64,000 nt of DNA from Limnovirga sp038203525 (GTDB taxonomy: Bacteria > Bacteroidota > Bacteroidia > Chitinophagales > Chitinophagaceae), in assembly GCA_038203525.1 (NCBI GenBank), contig JBBRDW010000008.1:1-64000 (forward strand). Reading direction: 5' to 3'. The notes under the pieces are model-generated. The model worked only from the letters and a program-made list of their open reading frames with translations, was not told the origin of the DNA and did not search any database. Positions 1 to 9,594 of this stretch are shown here, piece by piece. How positions within the stretch are numbered: position 1 is the stretch's first letter; each line of letters starts with the position of its first letter. The position numbers and the translations under genes were made by a program.

Positions 1-1
1 G

Positions 2-292
2 TACCTGCAACTGAAAGACATGCGGGCCGCTGCAATGGAGCCCACCAATGTATTAAGCGGTTACAAATGGCAGGATGGCCTCGGTTATTACGAAGCCACC
101 AAAGATGCCAGCACCAGTTTCTTTATCGGTTTTCTAAACAAAGGCACGTATGTTTTCGAGTATCCTGTTTACATCACGCATACGGGCACATTCTCTGCGG
201 GCATCGCCACCATTCAGTGCATGTATGCGCCAGAATTTAGCAGCCATAGTGAAGGTATAAAAATACAGGTAGCGGCGCCAACGCCTAAATAA
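2..292 (+). CDS. Alpha-2-macroglobulin family protein, C-terminal fragment
   Basis: The reading frame is open to the left edge of the window, so only about the last 96 residues are present and the start is missing. The residues match the end of large bacterial alpha-2-macroglobulins as I know the family: a LKDMRA stretch, then SGYKWQDGLGYYE, a DAST-FFIGFL segment, a GTYVFEY strand and the closing MYAPEFSSHSEG motif. This is the C-terminal MG10-type domain. Such proteins are normally envelope-anchored protease traps. No thioester or bait region can be judged because that part lies outside the window. Confidence 0.85.
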   Translation, partial: YLQLKDMRAAAMEPTNVLSGYKWQDGLGYYEATKDASTSFFIGFLNKGTYVFEYPVYITHTGTFSAGIATIQCMYAPEFSSHSEGIKIQVAAPTPK

Positions 293-340
293 GGATAAGA
301 AATGCATCGTTATGATTATTTGAAAAATTATTTTAAAGGC

Positions 341-662
341 ATTGTGAACCCAACTAATATTTTCATGGGCATCTTCGTTGCGTCGCACTCTTGCACTGTA
401 TATCTTTTTTGGGCTTTTATTGAAGCGAAGCAAGCCCATAATTATAAAGCATTTTCGTCATTGCGAGGCCACCGAAGCAATCTCCTGTCGTGCGTATTAC
501 GAGAATTTTATTTTATGCCAGGAGACTGCTTCGTTCCTCGCAATGATGGCGTTGTTATCAACTAACTTCGCTTTATTCTACGCTTAGATAAAAGCTCCAT
601 AGCATTACCAAAAGTACAAGGGTGCGACGCAAGGAACGATTCACAAAGAACTATTGCCGGGT
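341..662. repeat. Composite interspersed repeat: inverted pair with nested cassette
   Basis: This fills the 385-bp gap between the first two genes. A minus-oriented arm has its core at 377-396 and its GAACCC end near 344. A plus-oriented arm has its core at 614-632 and ends in GCCGGGT near 660. Between them lies a second inverted repeat, 456-547, whose arms read CATTGCGAGG...GAAGCAATCTCCTG and the reverse. Short open frames here (for example 378-587) start inside the repeat and are not believable genes. Confidence 0.85.
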
Positions 663-677
663 ACATAAAATAAAAAT

Positions 678-1760
678 ATGCAGGTAGATTATATCATAGT
701 TGGTCAGGGAATTTGCGGCACATTTTTAAGCTGGAATTTAATTAAAGAAGGCAAGACCGTTTTGGTTGTTGACAGCTCAAACCCTTACACAGCAAGCAAA
801 GTAGCCAGCGGTGTAATAAACCCAGTAACCGGCAGGCGGATCGTTCGCACCTGGATGATTGAAGAACTGCTGCCCTTTGCATGGAACGCATACACGCAAT
901 TGGGAAATGAGTTAAATGCGCCATTGATAAGGCAATGCAATGTGCTCGACTTTCATCCAACACCACAAATGAAAGACGCTTTTGTACAGCGTTTAGCAGA
1001 AGAAAATGAATACTTAAGCACTCCCGAAAATGAAAATAAATGGCAGCAATATTTCCGTTACAATTATGGTATTGGCGAAGTAACCGGCTGCCTGCTGGCC
1101 GACCTTGAAAAAATGTTGAAGGAATGGCGAAAAAAACTACAGCAACAAAATAGTTTACTGGAAGAAAACTTTGATTTCAACGAACTCACCATTAACGATT
1201 CACCCTTCACCATTGACCAAACCGCTTTCCCTGTTCGGTATAAAAACATCGTTTCACAAAAAATTATTTTCTGCGATGGCGTTGCCGGGTTCAATAATCA
1301 ATATTTTAAAATGCTGCCTTATGTGCGCACAAAAGGCGAAGCAATTATTGCAGCTATTCCTGGTTTGCCACGTACAAATATTTTTAAACAGGGTATTACA
1401 ATCGTTCCCTGGAAAGATGATCTTTTCTGGATTGGTTCAAACTATGTGTGGGAATATGCCGATGCAGACCCCACGCCATTGTTCAGAAAAAAAGTAGTAG
1501 AGCAATTAAATTACTGGCTAAAAACTCCTTACACGATTATTGATCATGTAGCTTCTGAACGGCCTGCCAATATTGAGCGCCGGCCATTTGTGGGTATGCA
1601 TCCTGTGCATAACGCGGTTGGTATTCTCAACGGAATGGGCACCAAAGGCTGTTCGCTTGCGCCGTATTTTGCGCATCAGCTTACACAGCATGTAGTACAC
1701 AACAAACCAATATATCCACTGGCTGATGTAAAACGGTTTACCCGCATGTTAAGCCTGTAA
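678..1760 (+). CDS. FAD-dependent oxidoreductase, DAO (glycine/D-amino-acid oxidase) family
   Basis: The 360-residue protein opens with a Rossmann dinucleotide-binding motif, GQGICG, at residues 9-14, followed by the acidic end of the second strand (VLVVDSS). SGVINPVTGRR near residue 44 and the C-terminal stretch GILNGMGTKGC-LAP fit the DAO superfamily, where the C-terminal glycine-rich loop also contacts FAD. There is no signal peptide, so it is probably cytoplasmic. The substrate cannot be read from the sequence. The ATG at 678 lies directly after the repeat end and is the only start before the FAD motif. It stands alone, convergent with the next gene. Confidence 0.85.
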   Translation: MQVDYIIVGQGICGTFLSWNLIKEGKTVLVVDSSNPYTASKVASGVINPVTGRRIVRTWMIEELLPFAWNAYTQLGNELNAPLIRQCNVLDFHPTPQMKDAFVQRLAEENEYLSTPENENKWQQYFRYNYGIGEVTGCLLADLEKMLKEWRKKLQQQNSLLEENFDFNELTINDSPFTIDQTAFPVRYKNIVSQKIIFCDGVAGFNNQYFKMLPYVRTKGEAIIAAIPGLPRTNIFKQGITIVPWKDDLFWIGSNYVWEYADADPTPLFRKKVVEQLNYWLKTPYTIIDHVASERPANIERRPFVGMHPVHNAVGILNGMGTKGCSLAPYFAHQLTQHVVHNKPIYPLADVKRFTRMLSL

Positions 1761-1818
1761 AATGATAGTAAAATATTCGCGGCTCTGTGGAGTTATTTGG
1801 AAGAAGTGAAAGTAATTC

Positions 1819-2844
1819 TTACTGTAATGCAGCCATCTTTGTATTGATACTTTGTATAAAATTCTTAGGGTTATCAACGAAGAATAAAATGGTTTTTGCA
1901 CGCTTTTTTATCCCAAATATTTTAATCACTTCTACTGGATTTTTTAAGCTGATAATTATGTTGTGATTTTCTAACCCTTTGATGAGTGCAATTTTAACGG
2001 CGTCGGTATCATTGCATTTTTTTGTTGAGATTTCAATTTTTTCAATATTATCAAAATCAATAAAAGCATCGGCGGCAATGCCCATGTGCAGCTCTAGGTA
2101 TTGATCATTAATGCGTATCACCCTTGCACGGATAGATTTTATATGAGCATAAAACTGAAGGCAGGTGTATAAACCCAGCCCTGTAAATACCCAGGCTACA
2201 ACAGTATTCCATAGCGTAAGCAGAAAGTGCGCCCCAACTGTTTCTAATAAAAACAAAGAAAGGAAAGTTGATAAAACAAGTATTACACCATTAGCCTTAT
2301 AAGAAGTAAAGGTTTTAATATTGTCAATATCTTTTGCTTTTCTAGCAATAAACGCGTAGTAGAAAACGGCTACTTCAGAAGAGAGTATATCTGCCATTTT
2401 TTTGTTACCGGTTACTTTGGTTAATACAATTCTGCAGTGGTTTAAGAAATCAATTTTACCAAATCCTTTAAGCTTTGCTTCTTTATTTGCGAGGTAAAAT
2501 TTTCTTGCAATAAAAAAAATAAAAGTACCCTCAAGGATGGGCGATACCCATATTTTTAAAACATGAACCAGGTAGCCCGACTCCGTATTAAGTATAGCGC
2601 CTGCTACCAAAATGCCAACAAATAATACCCTCAGTACCGTCAATTTGGAGACTGAAGTTTTTCTGATTAAGAACAGGTAGACAACCGGTGCCGTAATTAA
2701 AAGATCTCCAATTATTGCGAGCGAAAGCATACTACCGTTACTTTTAAAGCCGGCAGTAAATGTTATCAGGTAACAGGAAAAGAAAATCAGCGCAGGAATG
2801 CCTATTGCAATTTTCCAGTTGATATTTCGAATGTTTGCCGTCAT
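1819..2844 (-). CDS. Integral membrane protein of unknown function
   Basis: The protein has 341 residues with about seven hydrophobic segments: near residues 12-32, 40-60, 70-88, 100-115, 185-205, 210-232, plus one weaker. A soluble C-terminal part of about 100 residues (from roughly 240) has alternating strands such as YLELHMGIAADAFIDFDNIEKIEIS, which could be a small PH-like beta domain; that reading is an inference. I do not recognise a named family. It ends 58 bases from the convergent flavoprotein gene. Confidence 0.6.
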   Translation of the reverse strand: MTANIRNINWKIAIGIPALIFFSCYLITFTAGFKSNGSMLSLAIIGDLLITAPVVYLFLIRKTSVSKLTVLRVLFVGILVAGAILNTESGYLVHVLKIWVSPILEGTFIFFIARKFYLANKEAKLKGFGKIDFLNHCRIVLTKVTGNKKMADILSSEVAVFYYAFIARKAKDIDNIKTFTSYKANGVILVLSTFLSLFLLETVGAHFLLTLWNTVVAWVFTGLGLYTCLQFYAHIKSIRARVIRINDQYLELHMGIAADAFIDFDNIEKIEISTKKCNDTDAVKIALIKGLENHNIIISLKNPVEVIKIFGIKKRAKTILFFVDNPKNFIQSINTKMAALQ

Positions 2845-2998
2845 TTATTTTAAGTTTCTTTACTATTTTTCGTTTGGTATAAAGGCCGCTTTCTAATACG
2901 CTTAGGTACTATTTTTTTGCCCAGGCTTTTTACCTTTTTTAGCGTTTAATTTTTTGCAATGTAAACATAGCCATAAAACTTTACTGGGGCGGGTACAT

Positions 2999-3100
2999 GC
3001 TAAAGTTTGTATTCTGTATTTACTGATCATAAATGTTTCAACCGTACAAGTGAGTGACACAACAGCCGATGCCATAAAAACCAAATGCCGGCTACATAAA
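2999..3100 (+). repeat. Interspersed repeat, subfamily B
   Basis: The core GTACAAGTGAGTGACACAAC is at 3044-3063. It is followed by CCGATGCCATAAAAA and a TGCCGGCTACATAAAA end that abuts the stop codon of the phospholipase-D-like gene. The outer (left) module runs back to about 2999. Confidence 0.85.
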
Positions 3101-3101
3101 A

Positions 3102-4136
3102 TTATTTTTTCTTTTGGTCTTTTTTCTTTTTCTTCTTCTTCAATCCTTTGGTCACATTCAATACAAGTTTTTCGGAACCACCTGAGCCACGGAATTCTAG
3201 ATCTTCAAACAAACCGGCATCGGTTAAATCGAGTGGATGCGAGTTTTTCCAGTCGAAATGTGCAATCTCGTGCAGCCGTTCCACAATATTGGTATCGTTA
3301 ACTTCTATGGCAAGTTCCCGGCGGTCATCGAAACTTCCGGGGGTCAGATTGATAGAACCCACAATTGCACGGCAGCCATCTGCCAGCAACATTTTACCAT
3401 GGAGTTTTAAGTGTTTTAGTTTATGAATCTTTATGCCAAGATTGTCCATAATACGCAGGCCACTAACGCCTTCAATCAGTTTTTGTTTTTTAAGGGTATG
3501 CGGCGGGCGAACCATAATATGCAGTTTTACCCCACGCTGCGATGCCCTTACTAAACGTTCAATAATCACCAGGTCTTGAAAACGCTCGTTCTGCACAAAG
3601 AGCGTATGCCTCGCTTCGTCAATAAACTTTGCTATACGGTTTCTACCGTTAACGCTGCACCAGATAAGCTTTGCATGCTTGCCGGGGTCAAAATCTTTCC
3701 TGTCCCAGTCAGCTTCAAAACATAAAATAATTTCTTCAATTTCGTGCGGATGCGAAGTGAGGATGGCATAATCCCTGGTTTCCGTAAGATTTTTTGTTTC
3801 CCAGTTAAGCGATTTTATAAAAGCCAGGTTATCATCTATAACCATCGATTTTTCGTGGGTAAGCCCAAAGAAAGGATTACTGTCTTTTACTTTAACGCCT
3901 GCATCTTTCAGTAATTTCCTGGTCAGTTGATTTTCTTCATCGCCATTACGGCGTGCGGGGTTCAGCATCACTTTAACTTTTACACCGCGATCATGTGCAG
4001 CAAGAACTGCTTTTATTAAACCGGGGTCTGAAAAAAGGAACATTTTTATGCGAAGCGATTTCGTTGCAGAATTAATTGAATCAATAACCAGTTTTATTGT
4101 GTCATCTGGAAATACCATCAGGGAACGGTGATACAT
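3102..4136 (-). CDS. Phospholipase D-like domain protein
   Basis: The 344-residue protein has two HKD motifs, H94-K96-D101 (HEKSMVID) and H246-K248-D253 (HGKMLLAD). Each is followed by the usual Asn/Ser segment (SLNWE; GSINLTPGSFDDRRE). This is the two-domain layout of PLD-superfamily phosphodiesterases and transphosphatidylases such as cardiolipin synthases, but the N-terminal membrane helices of true cardiolipin synthases are absent, so the substrate is open. The C-terminus is an extreme lysine tail (residues 333-344, all but two Lys), which might bind nucleic acid or acidic lipid. Start: ATG at 4136; a second ATG seven codons in is possible. Confidence 0.85.
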   Translation of the reverse strand: MYHRSLMVFPDDTIKLVIDSINSATKSLRIKMFLFSDPGLIKAVLAAHDRGVKVKVMLNPARRNGDEENQLTRKLLKDAGVKVKDSNPFFGLTHEKSMVIDDNLAFIKSLNWETKNLTETRDYAILTSHPHEIEEIILCFEADWDRKDFDPGKHAKLIWCSVNGRNRIAKFIDEARHTLFVQNERFQDLVIIERLVRASQRGVKLHIMVRPPHTLKKQKLIEGVSGLRIMDNLGIKIHKLKHLKLHGKMLLADGCRAIVGSINLTPGSFDDRRELAIEVNDTNIVERLHEIAHFDWKNSHPLDLTDAGLFEDLEFRGSGGSEKLVLNVTKGLKKKKKKKDQKKK

Positions 4137-4182
4137 ATCGTATGTATTTATTAAGATTGAATTTTAAAAAAATCAAAAATAT

Positions 4183-4262
4183 TTTTAACCCAGCTGAACT
4201 GCTGCTATTTAGCTTTGGTTGTGTCACTCACTTGTACGCTTTATTCTTTATGCAGCACTGTG
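4183..4262 (-). repeat. Interspersed repeat, subfamily B
   Basis: The core at 4218-4237 is the reverse complement of GTACAAGTGAGTGACACAAC. The CAGCTGGGTTAAAAA-type end faces the start of the phospholipase-D-like gene. The rest of the 310-base gap (4137-4446) shows no other structure. Confidence 0.8.
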
Positions 4263-4446
4263 CAACCTTTTTAAAAAAACATAAAGCTCTTTACACATCA
4301 ATATTCAATGCCTACATTCATTTAGTGCAAAAGGTAAATTGGGGTCGTGAAAAAAATACGCATGATAGGTTTTCTTCCTTTACTTTTTTGTTATTTTTTG
4401 TGTCAGGGAAAAAAGTAAAATAACGGATTAAGCTTATGCAGCGCAT

Positions 4447-6075
4447 TTACTTTACCACCTCCTCAATTACATGGCCTATTGAGCCGCTTGGCATTTGTAT
4501 ATTAAGCAATGCCGCTACTGTTGGCGCTATATCTGTTATATAAATATTCCTGTTTGTTTTGCCCTGTTGAATATTCCATCCAAACCATATTAAAGGTATG
4601 TGGGTATCATAGGGGTTCCAAACGCCATGCGTAGAACCACCGTTTAAAAAACCATCAATTATCTGAGGTTTAAGAACTATTTGAATATCGCCGCTGCGGC
4701 TTGGGTAATATCCGTTTGTGTACGCTTCTTTAAGCGTTGCATTGAGCGTTGTTTGGTTTAGGGCATCTAATGCAAACACCCTGCTTATCGAGGGGTTCTG
4801 TAACAGGTATTCCATCACACTATTGTAGACAGCCGCTTTATTTATTTTTTTTGAACCCAATAAATTTCTGTTGAGATAAACCTGGTAATTGATAATACCT
4901 ATAACCAGGTTACCTGCATTATATTTTTCGTTCAGATAACTATTTAAACCATTAGCTGCAACCTGGTCATCAAAATATCCCGCAGGTATTTTATGTTCGT
5001 TTAAGAAAGCGGGCATATTTGCCACGCCATGATCTGCAGTTAAAAAAAGCAGGTAATCGTCTTTTCCAATTTTATTATCGAGAAAATTAAGAAACTCACC
5101 CAGATCTTTATCGAGTCTTAAATAACAATCTTCTTCCTCTATTGAATTTGGCCCATACGCATGTCCAATATAATCAGGCGATGATAAGCTGAGAGTGAAA
5201 AAATCTGTTGCTGTTCCTGTACCTAACTGCTCGCCGCTTATGGCTGCTTTAGCCATATCAAAACTAAAACTGTTACCATAAGGCGTTGCAACAATAGCCG
5301 GGTAATTTTTTCCGATAAACTGTTTAAGACTGCGTTGAAAAGTTTGTTTGTTGAAAGCGCTTTGCTCGTAGGTGTTCAGCGGGTATAGTGTGGTCCAATC
5401 CTGTTCATAATATTTGTCAACCGTTTTTTTTGCATTAAAGTCTTTAACCCAAGCCGGCAGTTCGTTCATGTAATAAGAAGAAGTTATCCAGTCACCGGTG
5501 GTGTTATCGTACCAGTAGGCAGCATTTGCGCTATGGCCGGCTGGCAAAATAGCGCTGCGGTCTTTAAGGCCGATACCAATTACTTTGCTCCTGAAATTAG
5601 TGGCAAGGCGCAATTCATCACAAATAGTTGTTACCAGTAAATTCTTCGGGCTCATCTGCCCGGCATCCGAGCTGGTGCCAATGGTTACTGCTGCTGAATC
5701 ATCAGTGCAGTAAATAATTTTGTTCCTGTCATAATCCCACCAGTCGTTTCCGGTAATGCCGTTAATTGCCGGCACTGAACCTGTATAAATACTGCTGTGC
5801 CCGCAGGCCGTAATTGTTGGTGTAAAAGGGATCATCGTATTTTCACAGGCAAAACCCCTGTTGAGAAGGCGCTTAAATCCTCCATCTGCTGTGTACCGGT
5901 TATAGTACCGGTAAAGGTAATCCCACCGCATTTGGTCTATTACAATGCCTACTACCAGTTTCGGGCGTTTTATTAAAGTTGTAACGCTGTCGGCAGCATT
6001 CACTTTATTTGGCTGACCATAAAATGAAGTGGTAAATGCTAAGCAAACAATCAACACAAAATATTTCCGTTGCAT
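4447..6075 (-). CDS. PafA-like alkaline phosphatase family protein, secreted
   Basis: The protein has 542 residues from the ATG at 6075; a TTG 13 codons upstream is less likely because the ATG directly precedes a clean signal peptide (MQRKYFVLIVCLAFTTSFYGQ). Mature features match the nucleotide pyrophosphatase/phosphodiesterase fold: VGIVIDQMRWDYLYRY (metal-binding Asp), then TPTITACGHSSIYTG, whose Thr is the nucleophile in the PafA alkaline phosphatases of Bacteroidota, and later LTADHGVANMP carrying metal ligands. Likely role: periplasmic phosphate-monoester hydrolysis for phosphate scavenging. No Pho box was identified. Confidence 0.9.
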   Translation of the reverse strand: MQRKYFVLIVCLAFTTSFYGQPNKVNAADSVTTLIKRPKLVVGIVIDQMRWDYLYRYYNRYTADGGFKRLLNRGFACENTMIPFTPTITACGHSSIYTGSVPAINGITGNDWWDYDRNKIIYCTDDSAAVTIGTSSDAGQMSPKNLLVTTICDELRLATNFRSKVIGIGLKDRSAILPAGHSANAAYWYDNTTGDWITSSYYMNELPAWVKDFNAKKTVDKYYEQDWTTLYPLNTYEQSAFNKQTFQRSLKQFIGKNYPAIVATPYGNSFSFDMAKAAISGEQLGTGTATDFFTLSLSSPDYIGHAYGPNSIEEEDCYLRLDKDLGEFLNFLDNKIGKDDYLLFLTADHGVANMPAFLNEHKIPAGYFDDQVAANGLNSYLNEKYNAGNLVIGIINYQVYLNRNLLGSKKINKAAVYNSVMEYLLQNPSISRVFALDALNQTTLNATLKEAYTNGYYPSRSGDIQIVLKPQIIDGFLNGGSTHGVWNPYDTHIPLIWFGWNIQQGKTNRNIYITDIAPTVAALLNIQMPSGSIGHVIEEVVK

Positions 6076-6328
6076 GTTAATTAAAGTTTGTTTGAGTACC
6101 CTGTTGGTATTCAAATATAAATTTATTTAAACATTATACCCCCAGGAAAATATTCAAGCTGCTGCCAAAGTTTTGGTAATGATTATTGTGACTCTGCTGC
6201 GTTGCCGAAATACTGCTTCTTTACTACTGAGGCGGACGGAACCTCGAAAGAAAATTGCTTCCGGAAACAAAAAATAAATCAGCCTCTCATATTAATTTTT
6301 ATATTGTGCCTCAACCAACTGCAAGCCA

Positions 6329-6904
6329 ATGTTCAGATCTTTCTGTCTTTTTATTTTCCGGATTACGGGCTGGACAGCAGATACCAACACACCTGCTGAA
6401 ATAAAGCGCTGTATTATTATCGCTGCACCACATACCAGCAATTGGGACTTCTGGTATGCCATGGCAGCTTTCGCAATTTACCGCCTTAAGATACGCTACA
6501 CCATTAAAAAAGAATGGATGCGTTTTCCATTTAGCATTGTTACAAAACCGCTTGGCGGCATTGCCATTGACAGGAATCCACGCCATGACAATGAAGACCG
6601 CATCAGCCATACAGATGCTATGATTGAGCTATACAAACAGCAGGAGGAACTTATTGTAGTGATTACGCCGGAGGGCACCCGCAGCAAACGGGAGCACTGG
6701 AAAACAGGGTTTTATCATATTGCGAAAGGAGCCAATATTCCTATTTGTTTAGGCTATGTAAATTACAAGGATAAAATTGCAGGAATCGCTAAAACAATTT
6801 ACCCTACTGATATGAAAAAAGACATGGAAGAGATCATGAACTTTTATAAAAACGCTCATCCAAAATTTCCCGAAAAATTTAGTATTGATACGCAATATCT
6901 ATAA
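6329..6904 (+). CDS. Lysophospholipid acyltransferase (PlsC-like)
   Basis: The protein has 191 residues. The catalytic HX4D motif is HTSNWD (around residue 36), followed by IKKEWMRFPF, GGIAIDRNPRHD and the EGTRSKREHWKTG block that binds glycerol phosphate. This order is typical of 1-acyl-glycerol-3-phosphate acyltransferase relatives, in the short soluble form often found in Bacteroidota. The acceptor lipid cannot be deduced. Its stop codon overlaps the stop codon of convergent eutC by six bases. Confidence 0.85.
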   Translation: MFRSFCLFIFRITGWTADTNTPAEIKRCIIIAAPHTSNWDFWYAMAAFAIYRLKIRYTIKKEWMRFPFSIVTKPLGGIAIDRNPRHDNEDRISHTDAMIELYKQQEELIVVITPEGTRSKREHWKTGFYHIAKGANIPICLGYVNYKDKIAGIAKTIYPTDMKKDMEEIMNFYKNAHPKFPEKFSIDTQYL

Positions 6905-7669
6905 TTGCTTTTGTGCGATGTAGCCATCTTTTAAAAACACACCGGAAATATTTAATTGAAAAGCCTGCTGAATAAGATAGTTTATTTTAAACGCAGCCTC
7001 TTTATAACCCAACCCTTGAGGGCGGATATTAGAAACACAGTTTCGGCTTTCATCCGTAAGCCCGGGTTGCGGGTTGTAAGTTAGGTAGGCACTCATACTG
7101 TCGTGGGCACTTAGGCCAGGGCGCTCACCAATTAAGACCAACGAAAATCTTGCGTTAAGAAGCTTACCAACTTCATCTCCTATAGCAACCCTACCCTGTT
7201 CAACGGTGCAAAACCTGATAATATATTTTTGCAGTAATGGTATAAGCTGACGTAATACAGGCAAAGTATGGTTTTGAACGGCCGTAGCAGATAAACCATC
7301 CGCAACGATGATGACTATATCGCAGGTTGTTTGATGCTCATTTTGCTGAAGCAGTTCGCCGGATGATATGCTCAACAGCCGCCCTAAATCGGGCCTTTGT
7401 AAATATTGTAACCGACTTTCTGCCCTGCTTTGTAATTTGAATATTGGCAACAAAAACATTCCTAATTCTTCGGTAAGCTTTGTTACATCCAGTAAAGTAT
7501 AAACAGCATCTCTTGCGTTGGCATGATCCTGCATTAATTGCAGGGTTTCTTTAAGTGGTATGGCTGAACCAGTGCGCCCCAAAGCAATTCTCGCTGCTGT
7601 ATATCGTTTTAGCTGTTGCCAGGGATCGCTTTGAACCGTATTGTTTAGTATGATGTTCAATTCTTTCAA
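6899..7669 (-). CDS. eutC: Ethanolamine ammonia-lyase, light chain
   Basis: The 256-residue protein carries EutC landmarks: YTAARIALGRTGSAIPLKETLQLMQDHANARDAV near the N-terminus, then DIVIIVADGLSATAVQ, LIGERPGLSAHDSMSAYLTYNP and a C-terminal NCVSNIRPQGLGY. With EutB it forms the adenosylcobalamin-dependent lyase that splits ethanolamine into acetaldehyde and ammonia. The only start in front of the conserved region is a TTG at 7669, three bases after the eutB stop, which suggests coupled translation. No reactivating factor eutA is nearby. Confidence 0.93.
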   Translation of the reverse strand: MKELNIILNNTVQSDPWQQLKRYTAARIALGRTGSAIPLKETLQLMQDHANARDAVYTLLDVTKLTEELGMFLLPIFKLQSRAESRLQYLQRPDLGRLLSISSGELLQQNEHQTTCDIVIIVADGLSATAVQNHTLPVLRQLIPLLQKYIIRFCTVEQGRVAIGDEVGKLLNARFSLVLIGERPGLSAHDSMSAYLTYNPQPGLTDESRNCVSNIRPQGLGYKEAAFKINYLIQQAFQLNISGVFLKDGYIAQKQL

Positions 7670-7672
7670 CCG

Positions 7673-9049
7673 TCAAAATTTATCATTGAGCAAAAGATGA
7701 TCTGGCGATACATTTAATACATTTCCTTCTTCGTTCATAATGCCCTGTTTCATAAGCCAGGTTTCAAATTCGGGAGCGGGGCGCAACCCGAGAAGCCTTC
7801 TTAAATAAAGTGCATCATGAAAAGAAGTAGATTGATAATTGAGCATAATATCATCGTTGCCGGGTATGCCCATCATAAAATTGCAGCCTGCCGTACCAAG
7901 TAAAGTAAGCAGGTTATCCATATCGTCCTGATCTGCTTCTGCATGATTGGTATAACAAATATCAACCCCCATTGGAAGACCCAATAACTTTCCGCAAAAA
8001 TGATCTTCCAGCGCTGCCCGTATAATTTGTTTGCCATCGAATAAATATTCCGGGCCTATAAAACCGACTACTGTATTTACAAGCAAAGGTTTAAATTTTC
8101 GCGCTACTGCATAAGCTCTTGCTTCGCAGGTCTGCTGATCTACGCCATGATGCGCATTGGCCGAAAGCGAGCTTCCCTGGCCCGTTTCAAAGTACATAAC
8201 ATTGCGGCCAACTGTTCCACGGTTTAATGACAATGCCGCCTCATAAGCCTCGTTTATTAAAGAAAGGTTTATACCAAAGCTGCTGTTGGTCTGCTCCGTA
8301 CCACCTATCGATTGAAAAACAAGATCAACAGGCACCTGTTCATTCATCAGTTGTAGGGTTGAAGTTATATGGCTCAATACGCAGGACTGTGTTGGTATCT
8401 CGTAACGCTGCCGTAAACCATCAATCATATACAACAGCCTCGAAACATTGGTGAGATTATCCGTAGCCGGATTAATACCAATAACCGCATCGCCACTTCC
8501 GTAAAGCAATCCATCTACAATACTTGCTGCTACACCCTTTGCATCATCGGTTGGATGGTTTGGCTGCAGGCGTGTGGAGAACCTTCCTTTTAAGCCAATC
8601 GTATTGCGGAACCTGGTAACAACTTCACATTTTTTTGCAACGTAAATCAGGTCCTGATTGCGCATTAGTTTAGAAACGGCGGCAGCCATTTCAGGTGTTA
8701 TTGCGCCAGCAATTGTTTGGAGTGTTCCGGTATCCGCATCATCACCCAGTAACCAGTTGCGCAGGTCGCCAACTGTAAAATGGCTGATGAGCGAAAAGGT
8801 TGCTGCGTCATGCGAATCTATGATGAGCCGGGTTACTTCGTCTTGCTCGTACGGCACCAATGCTTCGTTTAAAAATTGTTTCAAAGGCACATCTGCAAGT
8901 GTTATTTGCGCCGCAACTCTTTCTTTATAGGTCGATGCCGCCAAACCCGCAAGCACATCGCCGGAGCGTAGCGGCGACGCCTTTGCCAGCAAGGTTTTCA
9001 GGCTGGCAAAAGACCAGTTGACATTTTGTATGGTAGTGCGGTAAGGCAA
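7673..9049 (-). CDS. eutB: Ethanolamine ammonia-lyase, heavy chain
   Basis: The protein has 458 residues, the full EutB length. Recognisable blocks are LLAKASPLRSGDVLAG near the N-terminus, AVIGINPATDNLTNVSRLL, MYFETGQGSSLSANAHHGVDQQTCEARAYA, and GLPMGVDICYTNHAEADQDDMDNLLTLLGTAGCNF, which contribute to the substrate barrel and cobalamin contact. An in-frame TAA lies immediately before the TTG at 9049 and no ATG precedes the conserved region, so TTG is the probable start. It is cotranscribed with eutC. The permease gene lies further upstream on the same strand, across a 545-bp repeat-filled gap. Confidence 0.95.
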   Translation of the reverse strand: MPYRTTIQNVNWSFASLKTLLAKASPLRSGDVLAGLAASTYKERVAAQITLADVPLKQFLNEALVPYEQDEVTRLIIDSHDAATFSLISHFTVGDLRNWLLGDDADTGTLQTIAGAITPEMAAAVSKLMRNQDLIYVAKKCEVVTRFRNTIGLKGRFSTRLQPNHPTDDAKGVAASIVDGLLYGSGDAVIGINPATDNLTNVSRLLYMIDGLRQRYEIPTQSCVLSHITSTLQLMNEQVPVDLVFQSIGGTEQTNSSFGINLSLINEAYEAALSLNRGTVGRNVMYFETGQGSSLSANAHHGVDQQTCEARAYAVARKFKPLLVNTVVGFIGPEYLFDGKQIIRAALEDHFCGKLLGLPMGVDICYTNHAEADQDDMDNLLTLLGTAGCNFMMGIPGNDDIMLNYQSTSFHDALYLRRLLGLRPAPEFETWLMKQGIMNEEGNVLNVSPDHLLLNDKF

Positions 9050-9139
9050 TTAATACTTTATCGTTTACAATTATTTATCAGATAAAATTTGCAGCGTTTT
9101 TTTATAAGCAAGGCTGTATTACTTTTATGTAATTTTTTT

Positions 9140-9482
9140 ATACCAGCTAATCTTTTCATGGCATCATCCTTGCGTCGCAATCCGTTCATCTGTTGGATCA
9201 AATATTGAGCTTCAGCTTCAGTAGTTATCTAACCCACAATATTGTCAAGGGCAATTGCAAATTACTATTAAACCCTTGTTCCACCCAAGGCGGAGTCTTG
9301 TAAGTTTCGAATTATTCTTCGTCTTTGGGAGGCACGAAGTAATCTCCTGGCAAAACATAAATTCCACGAAGTACAACGCACGACAAGAGATTGCTTCGGC
9401 GACCACGCAATGACGCACGACGTTATACAGTACAAGAGTGCGACGCAACGAAAGCTACATTCCTATTCTTTTGCCGGGCCAA
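9140..9482. repeat. Composite interspersed repeat with nested cassette
   Basis: It fills most of the gap 9050-9594 between eutB and the permease. The left arm is degenerate (ATACCAGCTAAT... then TTGCGTCGCAA at 9170-9180). The right arm has a perfect core at 9430-9448 and ends TTGCCGGGCC near 9480. Between them, 9320-9416 is an inverted copy of the nested cassette also seen at 456-547 and 42989-43079 (GGAGGCACGAAG...CGACCACGCAATGACG). Confidence 0.8.
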
Positions 9483-9594
9483 TAAAAAACCTACTGCAGC
9501 CCAGCTGACCGACAATTGTAAACCCTTATATGCATTATTAAAGCACTTCCGCCTTACAAAAAATAAAACATAATCAGCAGTTGACGGTTGACGG

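Noticed and set aside
302..587. Two overlapping plus-strand open frames between the first two genes
   Set aside because: They lie wholly in the composite repeat, start from the repeat core (378) or an arbitrary ATG, and have no plausible protein composition.
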